A DNA stretch of 10,487 nucleotides from Clostridiales bacterium (GTDB lineage: Bacteria > Bacillota > Clostridia > Christensenellales > Christensenellaceae). The DNA is taken from positions 428 to 10,914 of the forward strand of contig DOMW01000205.1 in assembly GCA_003510345.1 (NCBI GenBank), written 5' to 3'. The stretch's first letter is position 1, and each line of letters starts with the position of its first letter. Both the position numbers and the translations under genes were made by a program. Shown here in pieces: positions 1-6,715 of the stretch. The notes under the pieces are model-generated. The model saw only the letters and a list, made by a program, of their open reading frames with translations, had not been told where the DNA came from and did no database searches.

Positions 1-653
1 TCGCTCACCACTTCGTTTTTCACCGTTTTCCCCAGAAGGAACGCCGCCGATTCTTCTTCCAGCGCGCTGCCCGCTTCTTCCACCTGCGTGTCGTCCGCCG
101 CCGCGGGGGAAGAATCAAATGTCGCCGATTCCGCCACTTCTTCCCGGGATACCGGTTGTGCGGCCGGTTCTTCATAATGCCGCGCCGCTTGCGCGGGCTG
201 CCCCTTTGAGAGATCCACCACAACGATGCCGCCCGCGAGTGACGAAATCACGTCCGAGGAATATTCCTCGCCGTTATCGAGCAGCATTTTGTACACCTCG
301 CCGCCTTTTTCTTCAAACACGAAATCCTGCACCTTGCCGATCACATCGCCGTCGTTTGTGAGCATCATCGTTCCCAGCATATAGAAGCCTTTTTCTATCT
401 CTTCCAAAAGCTCGGGCGATTCATACATTTTGCGCGCGTTTTCCACACTGCCCGTCATAATATAATCCGCGCCCACACCGATAATATCCTTCGTCTCAAG
501 AGCCCGGAACCCGTAGCCCCTGTCTGTCTTCAGCATCAAGTACTTTACGTTACGAGATTCAGGATCGATCATGAAATCGTGTGCAATACCGTTTTCCACA
601 CCTTCCTTTACACCCATCACTTTCAGTCCCAAAACATCGGATGACTTTTTCAT
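1..653 (-). CDS. PRC-barrel domain protein (3' end beyond the window)
   Basis: Partial gene: 217 residues are visible and the reading frame runs off the left edge without a stop. The N-terminal part (about residues 4-75) reads as a PRC barrel, with SSDVLGLKVMGV, then DFMIDPESRNVKYLML and an ALETKDIIGVG strand. A second barrel-like unit follows at about 89-148 (GTMMLTNDGDVIGKVQDF, VYKMLLDNG). After an acidic, Ala/Glu-rich linker (150-204), LLGKTVKNEVVS at 206-217 looks like the start of a third barrel. PRC barrels are small beta-barrels found in ribosome maturation (RimM), photosynthetic reaction centres and many uncharacterised bacterial proteins that bind other proteins; the role here is unknown. 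No signal peptide or membrane segment is visible, so it is probably cytoplasmic. The start is ATG at 653-651, with AGGGAGG at 668-662 eight bases upstream. It lies downstream of the VanW gene on the same strand but has its own promoter candidate. Confidence 0.82.
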   Translation of the reverse strand, partial: MKKSSDVLGLKVMGVKEGVENGIAHDFMIDPESRNVKYLMLKTDRGYGFRALETKDIIGVGADYIMTGSVENARKMYESPELLEEIEKGFYMLGTMMLTNDGDVIGKVQDFVFEEKGGEVYKMLLDNGEEYSSDVISSLAGGIVVVDLSKGQPAQAARHYEEPAAQPVSREEVAESATFDSSPAAADDTQVEEAGSALEEESAAFLLGKTVKNEVVS

Positions 654-701
654 TTGATCTTCCTCCCTTTATTCTACAACTATTCTAAAACCTTTATTCT
701 C

Positions 702-739
702 AAAAATACCGGCAGCTTTGCCGATACGCTTTCGTTCGG
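702..739 (-). promoter_or_regulatory. Attenuator-like leader: two overlapping hairpins, one with a U-tract
   Basis: Read on the minus strand, the PRC leader first forms CCGAACG / loop AAAG / CGTATCGG (739-721; 7 bp with one bulged A). It can instead form TATCGGCA / loop AAGC / TGCCGGTA (726-707; 8 bp with one U-G pair), followed directly by TTTTT (706-702). The second hairpin has the form of an intrinsic terminator. The two share bases 721-726, so only one can form at a time. The terminator form lies between the predicted transcription start (about 748) and the ribosome binding site at 668-662. It could regulate readthrough into the PRC gene, or simply end the transcript coming from the VanW gene. 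No aptamer or binding-protein site was recognised. Confidence 0.5.
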
Positions 740-754
740 TGTTTCACAATTTCT

Positions 755-784
755 ATCATAGCAAAAAACACGACCAAAAAGCAA
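755..784 (-). promoter_or_regulatory. Predicted sigma-A promoter of the PRC-barrel gene
   Basis: On the minus strand TTGCTT (784-779) is followed after 18 bp by TATGAT (760-755). TATGAT matches 5 of 6 consensus -10 bases and is preceded by TGC, an extended -10 element. The -35 match is weak, three of six bases. The implied transcription start is near 748, giving a leader of about 95 bases. Confidence 0.5.
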
Positions 785-800
785 GTAAATCTGGAATTAT

Positions 801-818
801 ACTTAAATTTCTTTAAGT
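801..818. promoter_or_regulatory. Perfect AT-rich dyad upstream of the PRC promoter
   Basis: ACTTAAA (801-807), four bases, then TTTAAGT (812-818): a perfect 7-bp inverted repeat between the VanW stop and the PRC promoter. Its centre lies near -61.5 from the predicted PRC start, a usual position for a class I activator. It has the same TTAAA-N4-TTTAA core as the dyad in the glycyl radical enzyme leader. It has no GC in the arms and no U-tract, so it makes a poor terminator. The bound protein is unknown. Confidence 0.3.
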
Positions 819-848
819 CGCCCCGCATATGTTCATACGCCGGGCAAA

Positions 849-2225
849 TCAGCCTGTTCCCTCCGCAACGATGCGCCGCATCTCCGGATAATAATCGTAG
901 GAGATCAACTCACGCTCCACCACAACATCGTTGTTGATATAGTTACGGTATACCTCTACCTCATAGCCGATACGCTCGGCCTGCGTCACCACGGTTTCAC
1001 CGGCGGGGTATTCATCCGACTGCACCACTTTTTCACCGGGCGGCGAAATTTCCCGCAGTTTTTTTGTTTCAATATCTATATCATAGCCGATCGGTTGCCC
1101 GTAGAGCTTTACGTTCAGCTCACCGCCCGCTATCTGCACGCCGATATAGATCGGATAATCCGTTTTATTGCCGAGCACAAGGTCTTTATCGTCCCAGCTC
1201 AGCATAGCGTCCCGCCCCAATTCCACATAACCCGGCGGAAACGCGTGGCGCGCCCTGTCAACAATCTCCAGATCAGCCCTGAGCGCCGCGTTGTAAAGCG
1301 TCGTCGCCACCTGGCAGGCGCCGCCCCCCAGCTCACTGCTGCTCTCCGTTCCGTCATAAAACGCGTCGGCGCGCACATAGCCCTTTTCTTCCGTCCGCTG
1401 GCCCACAAGCGCGTTCAGCGAGAAATTTTCACCCGGTTTTATCATCGCGCCGTTTAAAGCGTCGCTCACCAGCCGTATATTTGTCAGCCTGTTTTCGTCG
1501 TCCAAAAGCTGCGTCGTGCATTCGCCGATGAGCATCGTGTTATCCCGCACCTCGTCCGTCGTAAAGTCCGGCTGCTGCACCTGCTCCTCCGCTGTCACAG
1601 GCGAATTGCTTTCGCTCTTTACGCGGGCGGCCACCAGGCCGCACACCGCATCCATATCCGTTGTGACGCCCTCCCGGCTTTCCGTGACGGCAATAGAGTG
1701 CGTCTCCTCATCAAAGACGACTTTAGCGTCCTCCGCCTGCACCACATATTCAGATAAAAAGGCTTTCACATTACGCTGCAGCACCTGCTCGTTCACCGTA
1801 AGCTCAAGCACAAGGTCCACATCGTCAAACGTGCGCGTAAAGTTTTCCAGCAGCGCACCGCCCTGTTTGTTGTAAGAAAACGCCGTCCGCGCCATATCCT
1901 GCGCGTTGCTCGAAACGCCCAGCTCTTCCGCGGTAAACACATGCTCGTGTCCCGCGTACCGCACAGGCACCGCAATGTTTTGCAGGCGTTCTTCCTGGTA
2001 CGCGATCAGCCGCGCCTCCCCTTCCTCAAGCGTAAGCCCGCCCAGCTCAACGCCGTTCACTTTCATGTTTTTTGCGTATGTCTCCTGCGATGTGACCCTC
2101 TTTATCCCGCTAAATGCGCCCGCGCAAATAATGACGGTGAACAGTATCCCCATAATAATAGCATTGGTGACCAGCCATCTTTTATCGGGACCCTTCATTC
2201 CCGTCTTTTTCTTTCGCGCTTTCAT
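849..2225 (-). CDS. VanW family membrane-anchored envelope protein
   Basis: A 458-residue protein. A Lys/Arg-rich N-terminus is followed by one membrane segment at about 17-37 (WLVTNAIIMGILFTVIICAG), so the bulk lies outside the membrane. Residues about 55-220 resemble the extracytoplasmic domain that usually precedes VanW (the putative peptidoglycan-binding region of YoaR-like proteins). The VanW domain spans about 249-377, with GENFSLNALVGQRTEEKGY, the GGGACQ motif at 300-305 including Cys304, and the TDYPIYI strand. Residues about 380-446 are a G5-like beta-rich tail. VanW was named from accessory vancomycin-resistance clusters, but most members occur without resistance genes and their biochemical role is unsettled; no van genes are visible here. 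The ATG overlaps the stop of the upstream gene (ATGA, 4 bp) and the ribosome binding site is weak, so translation is probably coupled to that gene. Confidence 0.88.
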   Translation of the reverse strand: MKARKKKTGMKGPDKRWLVTNAIIMGILFTVIICAGAFSGIKRVTSQETYAKNMKVNGVELGGLTLEEGEARLIAYQEERLQNIAVPVRYAGHEHVFTAEELGVSSNAQDMARTAFSYNKQGGALLENFTRTFDDVDLVLELTVNEQVLQRNVKAFLSEYVVQAEDAKVVFDEETHSIAVTESREGVTTDMDAVCGLVAARVKSESNSPVTAEEQVQQPDFTTDEVRDNTMLIGECTTQLLDDENRLTNIRLVSDALNGAMIKPGENFSLNALVGQRTEEKGYVRADAFYDGTESSSELGGGACQVATTLYNAALRADLEIVDRARHAFPPGYVELGRDAMLSWDDKDLVLGNKTDYPIYIGVQIAGGELNVKLYGQPIGYDIDIETKKLREISPPGEKVVQSDEYPAGETVVTQAERIGYEVEVYRNYINNDVVVERELISYDYYPEMRRIVAEGTG

Positions 2226-3829
2226 TTCTTCGTCTTTTCTTTCAGCGTAAGAAGTATCAGTTTCATTTGATGCTTCTCATTCGGCGTCATCACATAACCG
2301 GCATTCAATATGCCAAAAACCTTTTTGATCGCGGTGTCGTATTGCTTTTGCGCCACTAGCGCTTTCAGTTCGCTCATTTCCGCTTCACGCCGCTCCTGCG
2401 GGCTTAAGCTTGCTAAATCCGCCTGCCGAGCGGCAGCGGCGGGTTGTTCCGGCGCTTCTTGTATGGCCGGCCGCTCTTCCGCTTCCGGTTGCGGTGCTAT
2501 AGCTGCAACAACCGGTTCTTCCTCATACTGCGGCTCTATCGCGGCGGCTGGTTCTTCCACAGGCCACGGCTTGATCGCGGCAGCCGGTTCTTCCTCGGGT
2601 TGCGGCTCTATCTCTATGATTGTTTCTTCCACAACTTCCAGTATGACGGCAGGCTCTTCCTCAATTTCCACCGACTCCACCGGCCGTTCTTCCCGCTCCG
2701 CAAGTACAAAAGCTGTTTCAGATTCTTCACGTTCTTCTTCTCGCGTCAAGCCCTCTTCCACATCAAGCACAGGCTGCTCCCGCACATCCGCTTCTTTTTG
2801 CCCATGTGCCGGTTCCTGTTCTTCTTGTTCCTGCTCTTTTAAAAATGAATAAACCGGCTCTTTTGCGGAAGGCTCGGGCATCTCCCGTTCTTCTTCGCTC
2901 CATGCAAGCCGCGCCGCTTCCTTTTCTTCCGCTACGCCCCAAAGGTCACTTCTCGCATAACCGTCCTGCGCCGTTTCATAGATCAGCGCTTCCGCTTCGT
3001 CCACAACTTCATAATCCCACGAGCGTGCCCGCTCCGCGGCATGGCTCAAAACAGCCGATATTTCCCGCTCTGCTCTTTCCTGTTCGGCTTGCACTTCTTC
3101 CTCGTCTGCCAGCTCGAACAATTCAAACTCAAACGGTTCTTCTTCCGCTTCCCGGCGTTCCGTTTCCTCGCGTACCGTATCCCACATCACCACATCAAAC
3201 ACGCGTTCTTCTTCCTGTTCTTCCCGCTCATCCCGCGCAAAACTATTTGCCAATTCCGGCTCCCGGCCCGCGCTTTGCGCGTCATCTCGCGTCACTTCTT
3301 CTATAACCTCTTTCTGAACGGGGAAAACATAAAGCTTCTCCTGCTCTTCCCCCTCCTCATATTCCTTCAACAACTCGCCAACCGTCGCAAGAACCGCCCC
3401 TTCCGCCATATCCTGCCCAAAAGAAAGCGCTTCCTGCTCCGCTGCCGGGTACGTTTTTTCCGCCGCCACTGCTTTTTCCACAGCGGCAGGCCTTCTTGCC
3501 GCCACAGGCTTTTGTTCCGCGCGGGGCTTTCTTTCCAGTTGCCTGTCTTTTTCCCTGCCCGAACGCCGCACACTCTTTTTGTTCTCCATGTAGCTGAATC
3601 CCATTACAAGGAAAACATACATGAGCACAAGCAAAATAACCGTAAGCGTAACGGTCAATACAATCGTACGCGCACTTTCAAAATAAGAGATCTGGAAAAA
3701 AAGCAGAAGCCCCAGCACGCAGCCCAGCGCGACCGCAATAAAGCCCACTGTCCTGTATACGGGGTTTTTTCTGTTGACGAGCCAAACTATGAAAATTCCA
3801 ACTACTCCTAAGAGTATAATGATTTCCAA
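2222..3829 (-). CDS. Membrane-anchored Glu/Pro-rich protein of unknown function
   Basis: I do not recognise this 535-residue protein. Hydrophobic segments lie at about 3-18, 26-47 and 54-79. A basic stretch follows (83-107, RRSGREKDRQLERKPR), suggesting the remainder is cytoplasmic by the positive-inside rule. Residues about 130-470 are strongly acidic and of low complexity, dominated by Glu, Ala, Pro and Arg, with near-tandem 12-residue units of the type EPAAAIEPQYEE at 415-452. The C-terminus (about 475-535) is compositionally normal and probably helical (ELKALVAQKQYDTAIKKVFG, then NAGYVMTPNEKHQMKLILL), which suggests a small folded domain carried on a disordered tether. The start is TTG at 3829-3827, with AGGAG at 3842-3838 eight bases upstream; there is no better ATG. 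It overlaps the VanW gene by 4 bp, implying a linked envelope function. Confidence 0.72.
   Translation of the reverse strand: MEIIILLGVVGIFIVWLVNRKNPVYRTVGFIAVALGCVLGLLLFFQISYFESARTIVLTVTLTVILLVLMYVFLVMGFSYMENKKSVRRSGREKDRQLERKPRAEQKPVAARRPAAVEKAVAAEKTYPAAEQEALSFGQDMAEGAVLATVGELLKEYEEGEEQEKLYVFPVQKEVIEEVTRDDAQSAGREPELANSFARDEREEQEEERVFDVVMWDTVREETERREAEEEPFEFELFELADEEEVQAEQERAEREISAVLSHAAERARSWDYEVVDEAEALIYETAQDGYARSDLWGVAEEKEAARLAWSEEEREMPEPSAKEPVYSFLKEQEQEEQEPAHGQKEADVREQPVLDVEEGLTREEEREESETAFVLAEREERPVESVEIEEEPAVILEVVEETIIEIEPQPEEEPAAAIKPWPVEEPAAAIEPQYEEEPVVAAIAPQPEAEERPAIQEAPEQPAAAARQADLASLSPQERREAEMSELKALVAQKQYDTAIKKVFGILNAGYVMTPNEKHQMKLILLTLKEKTKK
2474..2587 (-). repeat. Degenerate 36-bp tandem repeat coding for EPAAAIxPxxEE units
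   Basis: Within the Glu/Pro-rich gene, residues 415-426 (EPAAAIKPWPVE), 427-438 (EPAAAIEPQYEE) and 439-452 (EPVVAAIAPQPEAE) are successive copies of a 12-residue unit, the last two residues longer. This looks like expansion of a disordered linker by slippage or unequal exchange, so length variation between strains would be expected. Confidence 0.65.
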
Positions 3830-3837
3830 GCAAGTTT

Positions 3838-3842
3838 CTCCT
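3838..3842 (-). promoter_or_regulatory. Ribosome binding site fixing a TTG start
   Basis: AGGAG on the minus strand, eight bases before TTG at 3829-3827. It decides the start of the Glu/Pro-rich gene. The TTG four bases further upstream is in another frame and too close to this site. Confidence 0.7.
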
Positions 3843-3942
3843 GTAACGCACTTTAACGTTTGCCGCCCGCCCTTTGGGCAGTCCTATCATTCCTTGGCCG
3901 GGGCACAAACAAACCATACCTATCAATCAAGGATTAACTCTC

Positions 3943-3971
3943 ATTATACCCCGCTTTCCGGTATTTGGAAA
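3943..3971 (-). promoter_or_regulatory. Predicted promoter of the Glu-rich/VanW gene pair
   Basis: On the minus strand TTTCCA (3971-3966; 4 of 6 consensus -35 bases) is followed after exactly 17 bp by a perfect TATAAT (3948-3943). It begins four bases after the stop codon of the surface-protein gene. The implied start is near 3936, giving a leader of about 107 bases with a small GCCC/GGGC hairpin at 3869-3879. No terminator was found between the surface-protein gene and this promoter, so some readthrough is possible. Confidence 0.6.
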
Positions 3972-3974
3972 GAC

Positions 3975-6368
3975 TTAATTCAGTTCTCCCGCCCCGCGGC
4001 GCCGCCTTCCCGGCCTCTTTATGAGTTTCGTCGCCGCAAATACGATCGCAAGGGCAACGATAAGGCAGGCAATGCACACGGCAAGGAGAACGAGCAGGTT
4101 GTTGTTCTCTTCCTCCGTTTGCTGCGCCAGCTCGCCTTGAGCCGCTTCCCCCGGATTCTCCTCATGCAGCTTGACCATGCTGAGTTTATTTCCATCCAAC
4201 AGCACATCCACCGCTACCGTGGTCGATTGTTCGCCGATATAGAGCTGATCCGCCCCATCGGAAGCGGGTTGCAGGTTCAATTCATCAGCCGCGAGCAACT
4301 CAAAAGATTTTTGCGCGACCACCGCGCCGCTGTCGTCCATCACATACAGATTATGTTTGCCGTATTCCACATCAAGGAAAAACACCACCCCGCCATCGTC
4401 CGTGCGCTGCCGCTGCGGCTCGGAATGCAGCTCCACCGCCCTATCCGCCACCGGGTTCCAGTCCGCATCCATCAGGCAAAACCCCAAGCTCAGCTTGGGT
4501 GTTTCCACTGATGCGGACGGCGCAGGCGTAGGACTCGGGCTGGCCGAGACCGAAGGAGACGCGGACGGTTTTACGGATGGCGTAGCCGATACTTTCGGCG
4601 TCTCTTCCGCTTCTGCCACCTCCGCGCTGCCTTTTGGAGAACTCGAAGGCGACGGGGACGGCGCCTTTGAACCCGAACTTGTGGGTTTTTTGGTGGGCGC
4701 GGGTGTGGGTTGCGGCGTGGGCGCAGGCGTCGGTTCGGGCGTTTGCACAGGCGGAGGCGAAGGTTGCACGGCTACCGCCGTCATTCCCATGCTGAATTCG
4801 GGCGTGTTCCGGTCTATGTCCACACGGCCCGCATACGCCTCATACCCATCTCTTGTTATGGTTATGTCATACGACCCTGTTTTCAGGAAGGAAACGACCA
4901 CCCGCCCTTCCGCGCCGGTAACGGCGCTCCTGCCGTCAATGGAAACCGTCGCGCCGGAAAGCGGGCCGCCCGCCGCGTCTGTTACCACAAAAATCACATT
5001 ATACCGGTTTCGGGAAAGGCTCAGTTCGACCGGCCCCATCCCGGCCTCCACCATGAATTCGCCCGTCAGGGCCTGGTGTTCCGGGTGTTCCACATAGTAT
5101 TCGCAAAGCTGCCCGGCAACCAGCCAGGCACGCGCTACGCCGTCCGCGTCAGTCTCGACCTTTGGCGGCATCCCGCCGATCGTGACCAGAGCGCCTTCTA
5201 TTGCCGCGCCCGCGTCATTTTTCACAATAAAATCCACACGGTTGCCGCCGGAAAGGACGACCGGGATATCCACGCTGCTGCCGTCCACCGTCACGGAACC
5301 GGCCGCGCTATCCGCTATATTCCGGTGCGAAACTTCGTAAGCATACGTTCCGTTGTTTACGTTAAACGCAACCATTCCGGCGTTGTCCGTCGTTTTTTCC
5401 GCGCCATTAAACAATACGTTTGCGCCGGGCATGGGCGTCTCGCCATCCGTCACGGCAAATGTAACGGTGTGCAGTTTTTTCATTGTGACGCCGACCTGCC
5501 CCGCCGACTCGCCCGTCAAAACACCGGATACGTCGCTGTAACCGGTTTTGGAGAATGTATAGTGAATATCGGCGTCGCCCTCAAGCGCAAGCGTGACCTG
5601 CCCGCTCGCGTTCGTCTCCGCCGACTGCGTGCTTCCGCCCGCCGTAACCGTAATGGCCGCCCCATCCAAAGGCGCGGCGGTTACGCCGTCGTCCGTTACC
5701 GTAAATGTAAAGCTACGTGACACAAAGGGCACCATGACCGCCATGGGGTCAAACAACGCCGTGACCAATGGGGGCTTTTCCCCGCCGCCCTGTTCCAACG
5801 CCGGGTCCTGCGGCGTTATATCCGGCGCCTGTTCCGGTGCTAAAACAGCGTCGCCCATCTGTTCCGTTTCCACCAAAGCTTCGCCTTCCGCCAGCAAATC
5901 CTCGCTTTCCACCGGGACTTCGGCCGTCTGCTCTTCCTCTGTCATGTTTGGCTGGCCTTCGGCCGGTTGTTCCTGCTCCGCCGGTATTTCGCCCATCTGT
6001 TCTTCTTCTGTTGTATTTGGCTGGCCTTCGGCCAATTGTTCCGGCCCCGCCGACAATAATCCATCCGGCAACAGCGCCGTTACCGGGTCTTCCGATAGCA
6101 ACCCCGGCCAAAGGCCGGGGGCGGCAGGCTCGTCCTGTTGCGCCGAAAAGCCCGTCATAAAAGAAAACACCGCTTGCAGCCATGCCCATGGGGAAGCAGT
6201 CTCCTGACGCGGGGTTTCAACAGTAGTATTTTTTTGTGGAAGCGCAACGGCGCTGCTCTGCGAAGACACGACTTGCGAAGACGTAGCTAAAGAAGACGTT
6301 CCGCTTATAGAAACGAAACATAACACCACAAGCAAAAGAATTGTCACAACTCTTTTTTTGCTGCCCAC
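3975..6368 (-). CDS. Secreted, C-terminally membrane-anchored surface protein with Cna-B/PEGA-like repeats
   Basis: A 797-residue protein with a signal peptide (SKKRV, then a hydrophobic core at about 8-22; cleavage perhaps near SSLA, residues 25-28). An acidic, Gln/Pro-rich region (76-200) holds two 23-residue repeats. Four beta-sandwich-like units follow at about 217-297, 298-373, 376-452 and 456-530, with recurring patterns such as FxVTD, GAxVxIxG, TDxxG and GxYxYxV. These recall carboxypeptidase-regulatory/Cna-B/PEGA folds. Next come a Pro/Ser/Thr stalk (534-622, PTPAPTPQPTPAP), a fifth beta unit (about 625-700), a membrane segment (757-780) and a basic tail with RRRR. There is no LPxTG motif, so anchoring is by the membrane helix rather than sortase. 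Likely roles are adhesion or envelope structure. The start is GTG at 6368, six bases after GGAGG at 6379-6375. An in-frame GTG at 6389 has no ribosome binding site, and an ATG at 6374 directly abuts this one. Confidence 0.75.
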   Translation of the reverse strand: MGSKKRVVTILLLVVLCFVSISGTSSLATSSQVVSSQSSAVALPQKNTTVETPRQETASPWAWLQAVFSFMTGFSAQQDEPAAPGLWPGLLSEDPVTALLPDGLLSAGPEQLAEGQPNTTEEEQMGEIPAEQEQPAEGQPNMTEEEQTAEVPVESEDLLAEGEALVETEQMGDAVLAPEQAPDITPQDPALEQGGGEKPPLVTALFDPMAVMVPFVSRSFTFTVTDDGVTAAPLDGAAITVTAGGSTQSAETNASGQVTLALEGDADIHYTFSKTGYSDVSGVLTGESAGQVGVTMKKLHTVTFAVTDGETPMPGANVLFNGAEKTTDNAGMVAFNVNNGTYAYEVSHRNIADSAAGSVTVDGSSVDIPVVLSGGNRVDFIVKNDAGAAIEGALVTIGGMPPKVETDADGVARAWLVAGQLCEYYVEHPEHQALTGEFMVEAGMGPVELSLSRNRYNVIFVVTDAAGGPLSGATVSIDGRSAVTGAEGRVVVSFLKTGSYDITITRDGYEAYAGRVDIDRNTPEFSMGMTAVAVQPSPPPVQTPEPTPAPTPQPTPAPTKKPTSSGSKAPSPSPSSSPKGSAEVAEAEETPKVSATPSVKPSASPSVSASPSPTPAPSASVETPKLSLGFCLMDADWNPVADRAVELHSEPQRQRTDDGGVVFFLDVEYGKHNLYVMDDSGAVVAQKSFELLAADELNLQPASDGADQLYIGEQSTTVAVDVLLDGNKLSMVKLHEENPGEAAQGELAQQTEEENNNLLVLLAVCIACLIVALAIVFAATKLIKRPGRRRRGAGELN
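5901..6038 (-). repeat. Two tandem 69-bp repeats in the surface-protein gene
   Basis: Residues 111-133 and 134-156 (numbered from the GTG at 6368) are near copies sharing AEGQPNxTEEEQ, then xxEIP or xxEVP. At the DNA level the string TTGGCTGGCCTTCGGCC recurs 69 bp apart on the plus strand. The unit is a whole number of codons, so gain or loss of copies would keep the frame. Confidence 0.8.
6102..6120 (-). repeat. Perfect GC hairpin inside the surface-protein gene
   Basis: CCCCGGCC (6102-6109), AAA, GGCCGGGG (6113-6120): an 8-bp all-GC perfect inverted repeat with a 3-base loop. It encodes part of PGLWPGLL at residues 84-91. No U-tract follows, so it is not an intrinsic terminator. It may slow transcription or translation early in the gene, or may only reflect Pro/Gly codon use. 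Confidence 0.6.
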
Positions 6369-6374
6369 GTACAT

Positions 6375-6379
6375 CCTCC
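6375..6379 (-). promoter_or_regulatory. Ribosome binding site fixing a GTG start
   Basis: GGAGG on the minus strand, six bases before GTG at 6368-6366. It is the only good site near the start of the surface-protein gene and removes seven residues from the longest open frame. A hairpin with arms GAACAC (6384-6389) and GTGTTC (6401-6406) lies just upstream of it in the leader. Confidence 0.65.
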
Positions 6380-6488
6380 AACCGAACACAAAACATAGCC
6401 GTGTTCAACAGCAAACTTCCGCCAAACGCGCACCGGTTTTGCTTTCACTGCAAGCCAACACAATTATGTCAATCTAATATCTATGTTT

Positions 6489-6517
6489 ATACTACTTCTT
6501 AAACAGGCAATTGTCAA
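6489..6517 (-). promoter_or_regulatory. Predicted promoter of the surface-protein gene
   Basis: On the minus strand a perfect TTGACA (6517-6512) is followed after 17 bp by TAGTAT (6494-6489; 4 of 6 consensus -10 bases). This gives a leader of roughly 115 bases. A second TTGACA at 6472-6467 has no acceptable -10 at 16-18 bp. Both lie in a repeated GATTGACA..ATTG box (6519-6508 and 6474-6461), which could also be a regulator site. Confidence 0.5.
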
Positions 6518-6581
6518 TCGCCTAAATAGCAAAATCTTGCGTAATATAGACGCTATTCCGCTTTGGCCATCTATGCTTTCG

Positions 6582-6636
6582 CACAACATTTACCATATGC
6601 AAATCGATATTACAAAACTGCATACCATATGTTGTG
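6582..6636. promoter_or_regulatory. Long imperfect dyad, operator candidate
   Basis: Outer arms CACAACAT (6582-6589) and ATGTTGTG (6629-6636) and inner arms TATGCA (6596-6601) and TGCATA (6619-6624) are perfect inverted pairs around a centre near 6609. The segments between arms differ in length (6 and 4 bases). It lies upstream of both divergent promoters, a usual place for a shared operator, but no known family consensus was recognised. Confidence 0.35.
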
Positions 6637-6701
6637 GTTTCAGAATCGTTCCCCGAATAAATCCATAAATAAAAAGCACGTTTTTTCTAATCCATTTTTC
6701 A

Positions 6702-6715
6702 CCGCCCGCCCGCCC
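6702..6715. repeat. C-rich (CCCG)n tract; possible G-quadruplex on the minus strand
   Basis: The plus strand reads CCGCCCGCCCGCCC, so the minus strand has three GGG runs and a GG run separated by single C bases. Such a run could form a two-tier G-quadruplex. It stands out in an AT-rich intergenic region and is followed by a further GCGCG. Confidence 0.4.

Noticed and set aside
702..747. Possible 15-codon leader peptide starting GTG at 747 and ending at the U-tract of the PRC leader
   Set aside because: The frame fits the attenuator neatly, but there is no ribosome binding site and the start would sit at the predicted transcript end. The codons do not cluster for one amino acid.
801..818. Rho-independent terminator of the VanW gene
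   Set aside because: The stem is nearly all A/T and no U-tract follows in the direction of transcription.
849..2225. Vancomycin-resistance function for the VanW-domain gene
   Set aside because: No ligase, dehydrogenase, dipeptidase or two-component genes of a van cluster are present; isolated VanW-domain proteins are common in Firmicutes.
2474..2587. CRISPR array
   Set aside because: The repeats are degenerate, coding, without unique spacers, and lie within an acidic linker of a protein gene.
4710..5720. Long open frame on the plus strand (336 codons) opposite the surface-protein gene
   Set aside because: It is Arg/His-rich, has no ribosome binding site or family resemblance, and is the antisense of a well-supported GC-rich gene.
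6369..6389. Upstream GTG at 6389 as start of the surface protein
   Set aside because: No ribosome binding site before it; GGAGG at 6379-6375 points to the GTG at 6368.
6483..6668. Small plus-strand open frame of 61 codons in the divergent intergenic region
   Set aside because: No ribosome binding site, overlaps the dyad at 6582-6636, and has no recognisable content.
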